A stretch of 64,000 nucleotides of DNA. It comes from Trematomus loennbergii. Taxonomy: Eukaryota > Chordata > Actinopteri > Perciformes > Nototheniidae. How positions within the stretch are numbered: the first letter of the stretch is position 1; every line of letters begins with the position of its first letter. Shown piece by piece: positions 11,702 through 24,948 of this stretch. The position numbers were made by a program, and so were the translations under genes. The notes beneath the pieces were generated by a model. The model made no database searches. It worked only from the letters and a program-made list of their open reading frames with translations, and was not told the origin of the DNA. Where the stretch lies: the NCBI GenBank assembly GCA_012861695.1, contig JAAOOA010000056.1, positions 10,019,207-10,083,206 of the forward strand. The letters run 5' to 3'.

Positions 11702-14700
11702 AATCCATCACTCTGTTTTATTTGGATTTGATTTAAATCAAGGTGTCACATGGTCATTCTTTGTGGTTCAGGATTTTTCCACATGCAAAGCAGATTTATA
11801 GAAACAAAAACTTGTGCACATGGCTCAAATATGGTCTTTCACGATTATTCGTTCTTTTTTTTTTGTCATGCCTTTCGTTACAGTTAAAGCAGTTTTGACA
11901 TTACATGGTCCATTTCTTTATTCTTGCAATGTATTCTTCCCGCACATGACCCAAACGAAACATGGATATTAGCCTTTGTTTCGATATCTGCTTTGAATAT
12001 TCCTCTTAATCTTTTTTTTATTTCACAATCATGGCAGGCAAGGCACCAGTCTGATGTTCCCATATGGCTATAAATGCTCGATAAAATTCAGGCTGTTCAT
12101 TTTGTAAAAACGAACACACTGCAGGACGTTGAGAGAGATATCATAAAGGTCCAAAGACGAGTGACGGGTGTTCAGATGAAAGCATGTCATTGTGACGGGT
12201 TCTTGGAGTGATCATGTGATAAAAAATATATATATTTAGCTGTAAACTTCAACAATTTCATTGTGTGTGTGTTTGCGTCCATGTGTGTGTGTATGAAGTC
12301 TCTCTATAAATTCTTTCCATTTAGTTGTTCAATTCCATTATACAGTACCATAAGTACTGGATCCAGTAGTGCGAACAACAAAGTTTAACTTGGTGGACCA
12401 TTCTAATGATGCAGTTGAACAAAGTCTATTTATTACATACTTTTTATTTACCAACCCATCGAGAGGCAGAACTTAATGTTTCCAAGAGTTTCTGTAGTAA
12501 CTTGCCAGTTAATTTTGTTGCTTTAAGAAATAGAAAATTAAAGCAACTACAGGGAATTTAATATGAATTATTTGTTTTTGGTAGTAGATAGTGTTTTTTC
12601 CAACTCCATTTCCATTTAGCACCACCAACTTGTTTGTTTGTGTGGTGTATGCTTTGCTTGATACATCCTGCAAACTGTTAGCTACATGAAACTACCGTTA
12701 GCCAAAGCGTTAGCTAGCTCTGTTTTAACCTTCGACTTAAATGTATATATTGATCTAACACCACATCTTGCAACTTATTTATTTGATAAATAATACATAT
12801 TATATACCCATTTAGAAAGAACATGGCTAACAAATCTCTCAATCTCTTGAATTACAGACCAAGGTTGACTCTTGTTTTTGCTAGTGTGTCGCTCTAGCTA
12901 GCTTATTCATTGTTCATTAGCAATAATGATAGAATATCAGTTAAAACATAAAATAGCCAATCTGTCGCTGATGGTGCCAATTGCTTGCAGTATGCAGGTC
13001 ATGTAGAGGCATTAATATTACATTGAGAAGGTTTCTTTACTAGTTAAAAACTCCTTATAATAGATTTAACCGGGTCTAATGACCATCTGGGCCATCAGTC
13101 AGAATTTGTCACATTCCCTGGCAAATGATGAAAAAAATGTTTTAAAGTATGGAAGGAGTCATGTCCTGATTCAAGGAGTTTTATCTCACCATTTACGAGA
13201 CACTTAGCACCTCATCAGAACTTTCCAGACAGAGTTGTTTTAACGTAAGGATGACTGGAGGCTTGCCAACCTGCAGCCACGGTGAGCATGAGTGGCAGGT
13301 GTTGGTGGGTGTTTCCACTGGTGGTGTTTCCCAGCATCGTCTACACCACACTGGGGGCCGGCTGCATCTGTTTTAAAGGCGGCTATACCATGATCTGAGC
13401 GGTCATCACAAAGGCTTTCTGAAAGGTTGGTACTTTGATGAGGCAACATGTATTTTAATGATGATGGGAGCCATGCTCTTTCTTGTCTTTCAAGTTATCA
13501 GATATTTGAAGTTTATCTGAAAAACATCAATTTACCTTTCGATTAATAATTGAAATGGTCTTGAGGGAACCTTTACTTTTTAAGGAAGAAAATTAAGACT
13601 TCATCCCTCTTCCACCTCAACAGCCCCATACCTCTCATCCCTCCCTCCCTCCCTCCACTCCTCATCAAAGGTGCATGTGCCCGCAGTGTAACACTGTGTG
13701 TGCCTCCAATGGTCATTTATCATCATATACTTATTTCTAAAAAAGAACCATTTGTGTAATGAAAGCTCAGAAGGAAAAATGAAGAGTAAAAGTTTAACCT
13801 GTAATAAAAAACAGACATGCCATGTAGGAGGCAAGGAGGTGACGTCTCATTTGCTGCCAGCACTCCCCAAGGTGGTGGTGGTGGGGCTCGGGGTTGGGGG
13901 GAAATGTTACATTATAAGGAATGAATTAAGGCTTGGATGCAGAGAGGGAGCTTTAGATGCTCTCCGCTTTTATGAGGCTGCAAGCAGAACCAAACGCACC
14001 AGTGTTGGGTTGGCTCTTAATAGCTGAATGCTCTTGCACAACGGCATCACCACCAACTGCCATGTTCCCAGAACTGAGGCACATTTTTCCACTGTTAAGA
14101 TGTCACCAAACAAATGTTGAGAAGGGTTGCCCAGCAGAAGGCAGATGTCTTTGGAAAGAAAGTTAAGAAGAGGCTGAACTGGTGGTGGTGGAACATCTGC
14201 AAGCAAACACTTTTTGTGCTGAGATTTTTGTGATTATGATAGACATTAAATATATAAAATGGTGCAGATTTGGACAAATTGATTTTTTAAATACCCATAC
14301 TAACCCTAACTCACAAGCCTATTTAAACATTTGAGGCTCAAGTAAATTGCCACTGTTAACCTTTTTTGTTTCAATAGTCATATTCATATTTTTTGGGTAA
14401 TTAAACTGACACAAAATTAATCTATCTATTCATAAACCAAAACTACGAAAAAAATACATTACACATTTTCCATCCGTAATATTATAGACATGTATATAAT
14501 TATAGTTTATGCTTACAACCTGTATAGTGAAGAGGTGTGAAATTGAGAATAAAAACCTGAGAGGAGCTGGACGGGAATGTGAAGTAGACAGTAGTGGAAG
14601 AGCAGGTTAGGTTAGGTTGTATGATCAATGCAATACAGAAGTTTATTTGTCCTACAGGTACTTTTTTGTCTTTTACCTTGAACAATCCTAAATAGGTGAG

Positions 14701-15589
14701 CAGTAGGTTTAACAGAATAATCAATACCTAGAATATGCAGATGATCAACGACAGTGCGCTTAAAAAAAGAGTTACCTTTAAGAAGAAACAAATAATAAAC
14801 CTAGTTCAATCAAATACATCTCACGCAAACAGCTACTGTGAAAGAAACAACATTATTGTGAATTCTTATTATCACCTGTAACCATCTGGCAAATACATAA
14901 AGTTGGCTTTCTGAAATACATTCAGTAATTGGCATGAAATACACTCTAAAATCTACACTGTGCCAATTATTACAGCAAAAGCTTTGAAGCTACGAGGTAA
15001 TGGACTACTGTGCTGTAATTCTTCTTGACACCCTCTTTAGCAAGGAATTAGATCCAGCACATGTGCTGGCAATAAAAGTGTTGCATTTTAGCATCCAGTT
15101 AACCAACAGTAATGACAGGTTTTTGATCATTTACATTATTTATCGAGCATAAGGAATTTACTGTTTTCAAATTCTGCCACATTGATTCCTGTCTTATCTC
15201 TGCAGAGCACTGACCCATGGATTTATACGAGAGGTCACACTTGAAACACCCACATACACAGCATCGCTGTGTAACAACTTGAACTCACCTTCTAGTGGAA
15301 GATTCACTGTTCCCAAGAGCGGGCTGAACAGCTACAATAACTCATTCCTGTCCATTAAGCTTCTCAACACTCACATGTAATGTATTATAGATGTAAAAGT
15401 TGGCCATTTGGGTTGTGCAATAGGTCGCCATTGTCAGTAGGTGTGCTTATGTATGTGCAAACTGTTTATATGTACGTAAGCCAAGTGTTAATATGTTAAT
15501 GTCTTAAATCGTTTCCATCTAGAATGTATGATTTCTATCTTACACTGGACTGAGTCAAGAACTAATTTCCTTAAGGGGACAAAATAGTT
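11702..15589. other. Gene-free AT-rich interval
   Basis: There is no supported exon. I see only a short TG run near 12260-12294 and a CCCT run near 13640. Splice-like signals occur but do not build an open exon chain. Confidence 0.5.
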
Positions 15590-15722
15590 TATTGTATCGT
15601 ATTGTGTCAAATCGTATCGTATCGAATTGTAACGTATTGAATCGTATTGTATCACATTGTATCTTGTAACATTGTATCTTGTAATGTTGTATCGAATCCT
15701 ATCCTATCCTATCCTACCGTAT
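15590..15722. repeat. Degenerate ATCGT/ATTGT pentanucleotide array
   Basis: About 130 bp of TATCGTATTG-like pentamers drift into ATCTTGTAAC units and finally TATCC units (ATCCTATCCTATCCTA). Successive motif changes along the array suggest repeated slippage and local homogenisation. Confidence 0.9.
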
Positions 15723-16234
15723 ATAACTCAGACAGGGCTTTTTTTATCGCTGGTGATGGGGGAAAAAGAAGAGACGATTTATTTGGAAACAACTATTTAT
15801 CTTGTTAGAGTGTGAAGTGCGCTGTAAGTAATCTGTGAGGGGCTTTTTCTCTTCAGCTCCTGTGGGTTGATCCGAGAAGCAACACACTCTTCTCTGGAAG
15901 AGTGTAAGAGCTTTTGTTACAGTGGTTTATGCCGTGTACCATTAAACTTAAGCTTGTATATGGTTGATATATGCACAGGCTTCACTTTGTTTACAATCCA
16001 TCCGTAACTTCTAAACTTCCCTTGTTAATTTTATGTTCCAACTTGTAGACGATTGCAGATTTGCTCTCTGCGTTGTCTGGTCAGTTTCCGTCTCACTTTA
16101 TCTCACCATATTTTCCTGCTTCTGTCCTTGGTTTTTTCCTCAGCTCACCACAAGACTGGCTACTGCTGTCACTAAGGGGAACCAGAGAGTTGAGACGGAT
16201 CCGGGCTGCAGTGAAACAGTCTCAGGGCTGGTTT
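15723..16234. other. Intergenic, no gene seen
   Basis: A frame after a plausible acceptor at about 16141 (TTTTTTCCTCAG) runs open through 16230 but has no donor before the repeat that follows. It is not called. Confidence 0.45.
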
Positions 16235-16320
16235 TTTATTTTATTTTATTTAGCCTTTATTTATACAGGTTTAAAATCTCATTGAGACACAAGGTCTCAT
16301 TTGCAAGAGAGACCTGTCAG
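16235..16320. repeat. Fish retroelement fragment (CCTTTATTTA..GAGACCTG)
   Basis: The blocks TTTATTTAGCCTTTATTTAT, TCTCATTGAGACACAAGGTC and GCAAGAGAGACCTG resemble a common teleost retroelement tail containing 'cctttattta..cattgaga..gagacctg' (general knowledge). The orientation and parent LINE were not determined. Confidence 0.55.
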
Positions 16321-18224
16321 TGGTAACACTACCACACAACGTTACAGACAGACAGGACACTAAACACAGAGGCAACAATAAAATACAACATCGTAAAAAA
16401 AGTTTGAGGTACATATTGCATTTGTGTTTGCACATGCATATATACGTCAAGTTATTTAAGTGTGACACGCTTCATGGGGAAAAAGATCAGAGATTAAATC
16501 ATTTATTTGGCTAAGGAGGTGTCTTGCCAAGAAACAAGATACAAAAGAAATAGAGAAATTATTGTTGTTTTGTTTGTGAGGGACTTGAGCTCCTTTACAC
16601 CTAAACCAGACTGAGGACAGCCAAGTAAACACAGATGTGGGTGATCAGCACCAATGATGTGATTTGTGATTTATTTGCAGATCATGTGCCTTCGGAAACA
16701 TCAAGAAAAAGCAAGTCTACATGGCATCATAAGAGGTGTTAGCATTGGGATTGATGGTATTAAGTATTGGGTACAATAACTGTAGGGTTGACTCATGCAA
16801 CTTTTATGATGTATGGCAGAACACATTTCCAACGGACATTTCCGTTTCTCTTTAAATGTGTTTTGCATGTGTGTTTTATATTAAAAACTATCAGTTTTTA
16901 TTTCCCCACAGCACAACTCATGTCAGATATTTGGAATGTATTACTAAAAATCTATGTATTTTGGCGCTAGCAGGACACGATAGTGGAAATAAGTGTGTAT
17001 ACTAGCTACACACTACAATCATGGAAGTCCTGAAAAGGACATGTACTATTAGTGGCTCTTTGTTTATCTTTAATATACATTGTCCTTCTACAGGCTGAAT
17101 CCACAGAATGAATATGGCTCTTGTCTTTGTAAATGCATATCTTAGAGCTGACCCTGTCACAGGTAGTGTCTCTGAATCTAAAGCAGACGTTGGATCAGAT
17201 GAGGATCTGACTTGAATGAGCCAAACTCTGTCTCTGCTCTACGACCGAGTGGAAAACATTACCTCAGCTTTCAGTGTTTCACAACATAACAAGCAGCAAT
17301 ACTTATTAAAAAAGACAAACCAGACTTTTTTTGTAGGAGTAGTAGAAGGCCTCAAATCTTACTTGCTGTTAGAACATTTATTTTTATTTTTATTAACATT
17401 CAAACACTTCGCTATTACATAAATTATTGGATTTTTCATGTGCTGTTTTCGTGCTGAACATTTCTTGTGCGCACAATAAAATAAAATAAATGTTTCTTTG
17501 TCCATGTCCTCGTAGTGGCTCCATACATGGGACATAGGACATGGAGGGTAGACTATATCTAAGCTTGTGTCTGTATTTGTGTGGATCATTTGCTGCATAT
17601 TTAGTTTTGATTTCCTTTTTGTACAGATGTTTGACAATGATTATAGATTCAACTCGTGCTGGTTATTTGTACCCTTCTGTACAGGACTTTGAAGACGATG
17701 GCTGTTATAAAAAGTTCATTGGGTTGAACTTTATAATATAGTACGGAAAAAGCTAAAATAGAACAAGCCTAATGTCAGCTCTGAGCTGCTTTTGGGAAAG
17801 TGGACTGAGGCTTGGTTTGTTTTCATTGGCACATAAACACATCTGACCTGTATCACTCAATCTCTCTGACATATTGATCTCTAAAAAGCGCACAGGCTCT
17901 GTGCCTTTTCAAGCACGGTAAGCATTGTTATGATTTACTGTCTTTAAAGGCCAGAAAGAAGCACATGAAAAATTATCACATTAAGATAAAATGTCATCTA
18001 CTTGGCTCATTTTCAAATGAAGGTCAGCACTGTTCTTTTTGCCTTGCAATTATTATTTATTTGGATTGAACACTTCCTTCAGGTTCATAGAGTTTACCAT
18101 TACAAGAGCAGCTAAATGCATTGGTATATATTAAAAGATTATGCCAGCAGATATTGTTCTTGTTCATTCATCTGCTACTTAGTAATATATCTACTATCTA
18201 ATATATATCATTGCAATAACTTGT
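16321..18224. other. Gene-free interval
   Basis: No supported exon. A short open segment between a TTTATTTGCAG acceptor (16680) and GAG|GTGTTA (16735) is too weak to call. Confidence 0.45.
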
Positions 18225-18418
18225 ATATAGACTCATACTGCACTATTCCACTTTATTTTAGAACTATTTTTCTTTTTGTATTACTTTTACTATCTGTATT
18301 ATTATGTTGCATTGTTGGAGAAGCCTGTGACCTAAGATTTTCAACAACATAATTACTCTGTAGCTATGTTAGTTTGACAATAAAGAACCTTGAATCTTGA
18401 ACCTTGAACCTTGAACTT
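18225..18418 (+). repeat. LINE 3' end with CTTGAACC tail
   Basis: It contains TGCATTGTTGGAGAAGCCTGTGACC, then GACAATAAAG and a tandem (CTTGAAYC)n tail. This order (GTTGGAG, CCTGTGACCTAAG, ACAATAAAG, short tandem tail) is a typical fish non-LTR 3' end. The 5' limit is uncertain and no coding part is kept, so it is a 5'-truncated insertion in + orientation. Confidence 0.65.
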
Positions 18419-18914
18419 TGGTATGTCTTCGTGTCTGCAAATGATGTAAAAAGCATGCATTGGCTGCTGCAAAGAAGCACCTGGCATACCCTGCCTGTGT
18501 TTCGCTAACAGGGCCTGACAGGTCTGCTTCATGCAGGTCCAGAAGAGGTAAACACTCCTAGATGGGTCTTATTATGATGAGTTGGCAGGTCATTAGTATC
18601 TCTATGATATCCCTTCATCAACCAGATGAGCTAGTTGCAATGGCGCATTTTATGCATTTTGGACACTTCAAATCTAATCAAATTTAGAGGCTTGAATTCA
18701 TGTTATGAATAAGTTTGTAGTGAGTGACACCTATGGTGGATATGGCAGTATGATGTTGGAGTGATAGAGAAAGACCAATTGTTCAAGGAAGTGCTGAAGA
18801 AATGGAATGAGTTACCTAATTCATGCCTATACCCCAAACGCTATATTCCATATGCAGACAGATAAAACGTCCTCTACTGTATGTGTGCATAATATATGTT
18901 CTTGCATTTTTTAG

Positions 18915-18915
<1 letters not shown>
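18419..18915. other. Intergenic, nothing recognised
   Basis: No exon, RNA gene or repeat boundary is seen between the LINE tail and the TG array. Confidence 0.5.
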
Positions 18916-18988
<73 letters not shown>

Positions 18989-19024
18989 GTGTGTGTGTGT
19001 GCGTGGTGTGTGTGTGCGTGTGCA
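18916..19024. repeat. (TG)n microsatellite, imperfect
   Basis: 109 bp of TG units with scattered CG substitutions (GTGCGTG) and one TGG interruption towards the right end. Confidence 0.97.
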
Positions 19025-19182
19025 TGCATTCTGCTCTCTCTAAGCCCCCGTCTTTGATGTGCCCTCCCTGAGTTGAAAGGGTAACATGAGAACTCGGGAC
19101 CCACAATGCAGCTCTCACCTGTGTCCTTTGATGATAGGACAGAGGCTAAGTAGAGCAAACCATGGATGTCTCTGTCATGAAG

Positions 19183-19225
19183 AACACACACACATAGATA
19201 CAAAGACACACACACACACACACAT
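19183..19225. repeat. Short imperfect (CA)n
   Basis: CA units interrupted by TAGATACAAAGA. Confidence 0.9.
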
Positions 19226-20701
19226 ATTCTCGATGACCCTTTTTATTGTGGTGAGTGCACAACTTAAACCAGTCCAGCTGCCTTTGTTGGCCGTCTGTGT
19301 AATGCGCTCCTGTTACGGCGGTGGATGGATGGATGTCATACAGAGGTGAAGGCTGCGCTCTCCTCTCTCCATCACTCAGCCCTGGCTGGAGGAGCTACTG
19401 AGAGCTCTGGACAACAGTTATTTTACTTCACTACTCTCCATGAGTCCATACATCACCATACTCTTCATGCCTCTCTGTTGATTATTAGTGTTCCTCTTTT
19501 TCACAGAGAAACAGGCTTTTACAGTATATTACAAAATGAATATCCTGACATTCATATAAAAACTCAAAGATAATAGTTTCTACCTACGCAGCATTGCGTC
19601 CTAAACTTGGGATTAGCTGAACATAAATTGATCCTGGTAAAAAAATAAAATCATGGCAACATAAATGGAAAAATCCTTTAGGCGCTTATTGGCCATTTCT
19701 GGACTCAGTTTGACAGCATTTGTATGTATATAATGATTGGGTTTTTCTTTCTGCGTATTGTTGTGGTATTTTCTGACAATTTGTTTACAATCATATATGT
19801 GGTTGACGTGTGTTGCAATGGGCTTTATGTCTTGTAAACTATTAACGCTAACACTCGTTAGAAAACATTCAGTCTTACATTTATGCTTTTTTTGGTTGTA
19901 AATTAGCCTTGATTGACATATAGGTGACAGATTTGCCCACAGGGGGGAGCAAAAGGCCCATTTCTCATCGACAACCCCCAACCCCCAGTTCCCTCCCCCC
20001 CCACTTTTACCTTGATTTACAATTGACACCTGCAGATATACAGTTCTTTCTTTGGGTCTTTTGGGCTCAAACAGTAAATCCGTTAATTAATGAATCATGT
20101 TTTACGCTTCTCATATATGAACCTTTCCTGCGTTCCTCTTTTTAATAGTTATTCATATCATAATAACATTTCATTGTATGCTGGTTGGACAAATGAAGAC
20201 AGTTGTAGACATTTGTGGCTATTTTCTTTTGGGGTTAAACTTTTAAGAAATTGATCATTTCAACTATGGTCCGTCATTTTATACTAAACCATGAGGCATT
20301 TAATCAAGAAATTAATTTGCAAATCAACGTTAGATGGAGCATTACTGTCAATATGTTTCAAAGTTCTTTTGTGTTTCTAGTTTAATGGCAGCAGATGTGT
20401 TTAAATCATACCAAGCTTTTTTCTATCTCTAGCCTTGTTCGTTTCATGTTAATCTCACTTTCTCCAAACAGGGGGCTGATAGTTCCATTTTAGTGTCCAG
20501 TCTGCAGCCACAGAGGTATAATGGTTGGACAGAGAGTGATGAGTTGACAGCAGGATGAGGAGATCCCCTGTGGACAGGTGAACCAGATACTGGCTCAGGT
20601 CAGCACAAGGTCACAGCACAGAGCCAGAGAACTGATCTGTGTCTGCCTGTGCATGTGTGTGGAAGATAGGGCTTCCATGAGGTAACAACTCTTCCTCCAC
20701 A
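19226..20701. other. Gene-free interval
   Basis: No supported exon. A 44-nt open segment at 20472-20515 between CTTTCTCCAAACAG and GAG|GTATAA has splice-like borders but no other support. A homopurine/homopyrimidine patch lies at about 19970-20005. Confidence 0.45.
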
Positions 20702-20863
<162 letters not shown>

Positions 20864-22506
20864 TGAATCTTCCCTCCTCACACAAACCCAACATTTAGCC
20901 CGGCAGAAGCAACCCATTGTCGAACCGAAGAGGCGCTGAAGGGTCCTGTCCTCCCGTCACTTCATCCCTCCCTTCATCCGTCCAGCCCTCAGCGGGGGTG
21001 ACAATGACCTCCGTCTGAAACAGAATAGGTGCTGCACCTGTGGAGAGAGGAGGTCCTGTGCAGGCTGGTTGATTCACTTCTCTTCTATCAATGTCACACA
21101 GCACCAGTGCTCAAACGCTAAGTCCAGAATAGATCACAGACCCCTTGCATAGGTGAAGTACTCTTCTATTCTTTTCAGATGATCTTCGGTTTTGATGTTG
21201 AAAAGGGTCAAGTTTGAATTGAATGAGAGGTTAATGATCCTTGTGGGAAAAATGGGTCACTGCAGCGACTGAAAAATGATAGGAATACTTAATAAGATTG
21301 TGTTTTTTGACAAAAGCAAATAAGAGATCGGTGAGTAAGGAAGGAATCCAATTTAAAAACTAATCCGCAACTTTAAGTGATTTCTTTCAGTTCCTGATTT
21401 ATTTTTTGTTCTATATTTTAGTGTTTTCTTCTTTTCTACACTAACAACAATAAATATCAGAATGTTTTCAACCGTATCTATAGTGGATTTCTGTAAGTGC
21501 TATCTGAATCCTGTCAGTCCATCAGTCCATGTCTGTCAAGACCGAACAGACAGAACAAGTCCAGGCAAGTCCCCAACACTCAGGAGCTAAAGAAAAGCAT
21601 TGTGGGAAATGTAGGAAAGGACAGAAGTTACATTTTTGTCTATAGAAATGACAAGAACTAGAGAACAGATGTACTACTACTCTAGCCAAAAGTCCTAATG
21701 ACAAAACTAATCAAATCACCACCCCCTTTTTTTTTTGCAGAACAACCTCACGTGTATCTGTTTGCATAACCTCATCTCTTTCACTTCAGCTCTTTGAACC
21801 TCTCCTTACTCTTTACCTTCATACTGACTTACTTTTGCTTACCCTCACCTATCATCTCGTGGCCCCCTCCTGCTGTTCTCTCTATGCCAGCCAAGTTCTG
21901 TGTCCAGTGGCCAAGCCTGAACCAACAGAGCTCTAATCCCAGGATCACCTCTCATCGCTGGCTGGGTGACAGACAGTGGGATCATCCCTCCTCCCACCTC
22001 CAGGAATCCCCAGTCCCTCTCATGGCTGGGCCACTCCACGCAGGGATAAAGGTGGGAGGGTAACAAACTCAGAGAGCCTGACAGAGATAGACACTGACAC
22101 ATGCGTCATATATTGTCTCTGTAATTTAAAATGAAAGAGCTGCTATTTATTGACTTGACCGAGCCTGTTTGTGTCAGTCGGGTACAAGGTGAACAAGGCT
22201 TGTGGCAACATTTCCCTCATAGCTGACATGCTGCCTGTGTCCTCTCTGTAATATTGAGCTTTACTTTACACATGCACTTTGATACGGCAGATCAGTCTGC
22301 AACAACAGACTCAGGTTTAGCATGATGAATCACATCAGACACACACATCAGATTAAAAGTCTAACATTGTTGAAGCACTCACCATAATCCATAGTGTTTG
22401 TTTTATTCTCGTTTATTATTTTTACGACAAGCAAACATCGTAGTCGTAGATCTTTATGTTGTTACATGCAGAACATTCACTCACTAAATGTGGAAATAGA
22501 CACGTT
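20864..22506. other. Gene-free interval
   Basis: No supported exon. An 89-codon frame at 21794-22063 follows pyrimidine-rich sequence but has neither recognisable domain nor convincing donor. Confidence 0.45.
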
Positions 22507-23162
22507 TTAAAGGCGCCCTATTATTGTGCAACCCAGTCTCACGGCATTTCGTGTAATAGTCATTAATTTAATCTATTGATTCGTGTTCACCAACACGATT
22601 TTCCAATTTTTTGCGTGTCACACAGAACGATTTTAAAAGCAATGTCTTTCTATTGGTAGTGTGTTTCGTGCCTGCAACACGTCTTTTTGTCCGGTCGGGT
22701 CTTGGAAGATCGGAAGCTGTGTGGTTCATATAAACATTTTCTTACTCAATATCAAGCCACGATTATTGTTTTTATTTTAAATTGTATAATGTCTGACTTT
22801 TCTTGCCGTCCGCGAGGAAAATAAATGTGGCTCAGAGCCTCAGAATACTAAAATCTGTATTTTTAAAATATTTGTTCCCTTCTAATTTGTTATTATTTGG
22901 TGCAGGCACGAAACATACTACCAATAGAAATACATTGCTTCTAAAATCGTTCTGTGTGACACGAAGAAAATGGGGAAATCGTGTTGGTGAACACAAATAA
23001 ATAGATTAATTTCGTGACTATAACACGAAATGCCGTGAGACTGGGTTGTATTGTGACATGTTTCCATGCTTTAAAGTTCAAAAAGTGCTTTATTTTTCTC
23101 ATACTGCCTGTGCTACAGCACCTCTTTTCACCCTCTGTCTGAAACCAGAGGCCAGTCTGCTC
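22507..23162. mobile_element. TTAA-type fish repeat (TTTTAAAGGCGCCCTATT), interrupted
   Basis: TTTTAAAGGCGCCCTATTATTGTG before 22529 continues after 23048 with GACATGTTTCCATGCTTTAAAG and CACCTCTTTTCACCCTCTGTCTGAAAC. It is one repeat split by the foldback element at 22529-23048. The family is widespread in teleosts (general knowledge). Its right end is not seen because an L2-like tail follows at 23163. Confidence 0.6.
22529..23048. mobile_element. Foldback-type DNA element with 150-bp inverted arms
   Basis: The arms at 22529-22678 and 22899-23048 are inverted copies, by eye about 85-90% identical; both ends begin CAACCCAGTCTCACGGCATT. A spacer of about 220 bp separates them. Flanking TATTGTG at 22522-22528 and 23049-23055 is an exact 7-bp target duplication (8 bp if the border shifts by one). 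No transposase is present. The whole element could fold into a long hairpin. Superfamily not assigned; a 7-8-bp duplication would suit hAT. Confidence 0.85.
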
Positions 23163-23590
23163 TGATCAAATCAAATCAAATCAAGTTTTATTTATATAGC
23201 ACATTTATAAACGATTTTTGGTCGAGCCAAAGTGCTGTACATATAATAAAAATACCCTACAGTAAAGACACTTTACAGCAAATACAACAGCACAGTTTGT
23301 TCAGAATATCAGTATGAGAAAAACGACACCCTCTGTCCTTAGACCCTCACATCGTACAAGGAAAAACTTCCAGAGAAAAACCCACATTTCAAAGGGAAAA
23401 ATGGGAGAAATCTCGGGGAGAGCAACAGAGGAGGGATCCCTCTCCCAGGATGGACAGAAGTGCAATAGATGCCGTGTGTAAATCGAAGAGATAATACATT
23501 TTTTTTTACAGCGTAGACCGAATGTTTGGAAATGCATGTGTCTATAATAAGAAGATGAATCCACGAAGATGGATAGTTGTTGTGATTGCT
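23163..23590 (-). repeat. L2-like LINE 3' fragment, reverse orientation
   Basis: (AAATC)n followed by AAGTTTTATTTATATAGCAC is the complement of the standard L2 tail (GTGCTATATAAATAAAACTT then short repeats). The next 400 bp (CATCGTACAAGGAAAAACTTCC, GGGAGAAATCTCGGGGAGAG, GGATCCCTCTCCCAGGATGG) matches a common fish repeat from memory. No reverse transcriptase remains. The far border is approximate. Confidence 0.65.
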
Positions 23591-23659
23591 CAACCGCTTA
23601 AAGATGTCCCGTCACTTAGCGTTACACGTACAGTGTTTTGGAGCGCAAGCTAGTAAGTG

Positions 23660-24319
23660 TTAAAGTGCACCTATCATGCTATTTTAAGGCATATGTTATA
23701 GGACTCTCAGATATATATACAAATATATAAAAACATGTCTATGATGTGTTTTTCTCAAAATACAAACAGATCATGCATTTTAGACATCCCTCATATCCCT
23801 CTATTCCAGCCCTGTTAGAGAAACGCGGATTCTGGGTCCTTAGCTTGAAAAAAAAAAAAGAGGAGGCGGAGCTAATGCCTGATCAGAATTCTACCGGAGA
23901 TAAAGTTAAATTCTGCTGTGATAAAACGCCATCCTGTTCTAAACCACATCAACGATTATTTCTGAAACAGTATGGAGCTCTAATGCTTTTTCTCTCGCGG
24001 GTTTATCACAAGGTGAGTTCCTTTTTTTATTTCTTGCTTTTTAAACACATGTGCTCTACATTACAGGTTAGCTCTGAGTGTTAGCGAGGCTTGCTAATGT
24101 AAACAAAGACGAGATTACGTCCAAAACACGTCAGGCATTGTTTCTGATAGAAACTTTCTGTGGGTCCACCATCCAAAATTACGTCATATCGGCAGCAAAT
24201 CTGTATCCGCTCGTTGTACCCCGTTTTTTTAGCCTTTGAAGACCATTTACATGCACACATCCTTTATAAGACTCTACAGGAAAAGGAAAACCCCAAAAAG
24301 CATAATGGGGCTTCTTTAA
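23660..24319. mobile_element. TTAA-type MITE, family 'GGACCTATCATGCTA', copy 2
   Basis: Left end TTAAAGTGCACCTATCATGC, right end GGGGCTTCTTTAA, each with TTAA. The first about 190 bp align with copy 1 (AACATGTCTATGATG, AACAGATCATGCATTTTAG, CCAGCCCTGTT). The interior then differs, so the two copies are divergent or subfamily variants. Non-autonomous, 660 bp. Confidence 0.7.
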
Positions 24320-24551
24320 GCTTTAAGGTATCACTAGGATGGAAATGAATAATGCACCATTTAATGGCTGTAGAAATAAAAGAAAAAGCAATAACATTGG
24401 TTCCCTATTATCCCCGCATTCGCTAAGCAATTGTGTCTGCCAAACAGTACCATCTCCCTTGAAAATTAAAATGATTTACAGCAGGGGTTTTCAAAGTGAG
24501 GGAAGGTGCCTCCCCTCAGAGAACATAAGAACAGCCGCGCCCCCCCTCCCA

Positions 24552-24562
24552 ATTATTATTGC

Positions 24563-24605
<43 letters not shown>

Positions 24606-24617
24606 GTTGTTGTTGCT
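24552..24617. repeat. (ATT)n microsatellite
   Basis: About 66 bp of ATT trinucleotides that end as TTGTTGTTG, directly left of the inner element's insertion site. Confidence 0.95.
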
Positions 24618-24948
24618 ATAATTAGACCCTCCAGAAAAACGCGATTATGCGATCGCATAATTTCCCGCATAATCAGCAAAATGGCGCATATTTTTAAAAG
24701 GCCGCATATTTATTAAAAGGTCGCATAATTCCCGCATTTTTCCACACAAAATTGAGGAAAAAAAAAGTTAACGTGAAGTAGTGATGTCATCAGCTCGCGC
24801 AGGTAAACAACACCGTAGAGTGAATGTGTGGAACTCACACGAGAGAGAAAAGCAACTAGATCAGCGCCATATAGATTATTATAGCCTACTATTATACTAT
24901 TATTATTATATACTATTATAATTATACTATTATACGGCTCTGACCAAG

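Noticed and set aside
19613..20029. 138-codon minus-strand open frame
   Set aside because: Low-information composition and no recognisable domain or splice pair.
20472..20515. 44-nt candidate exon
   Set aside because: Splice-like borders only; no partner exon and no recognisable protein.
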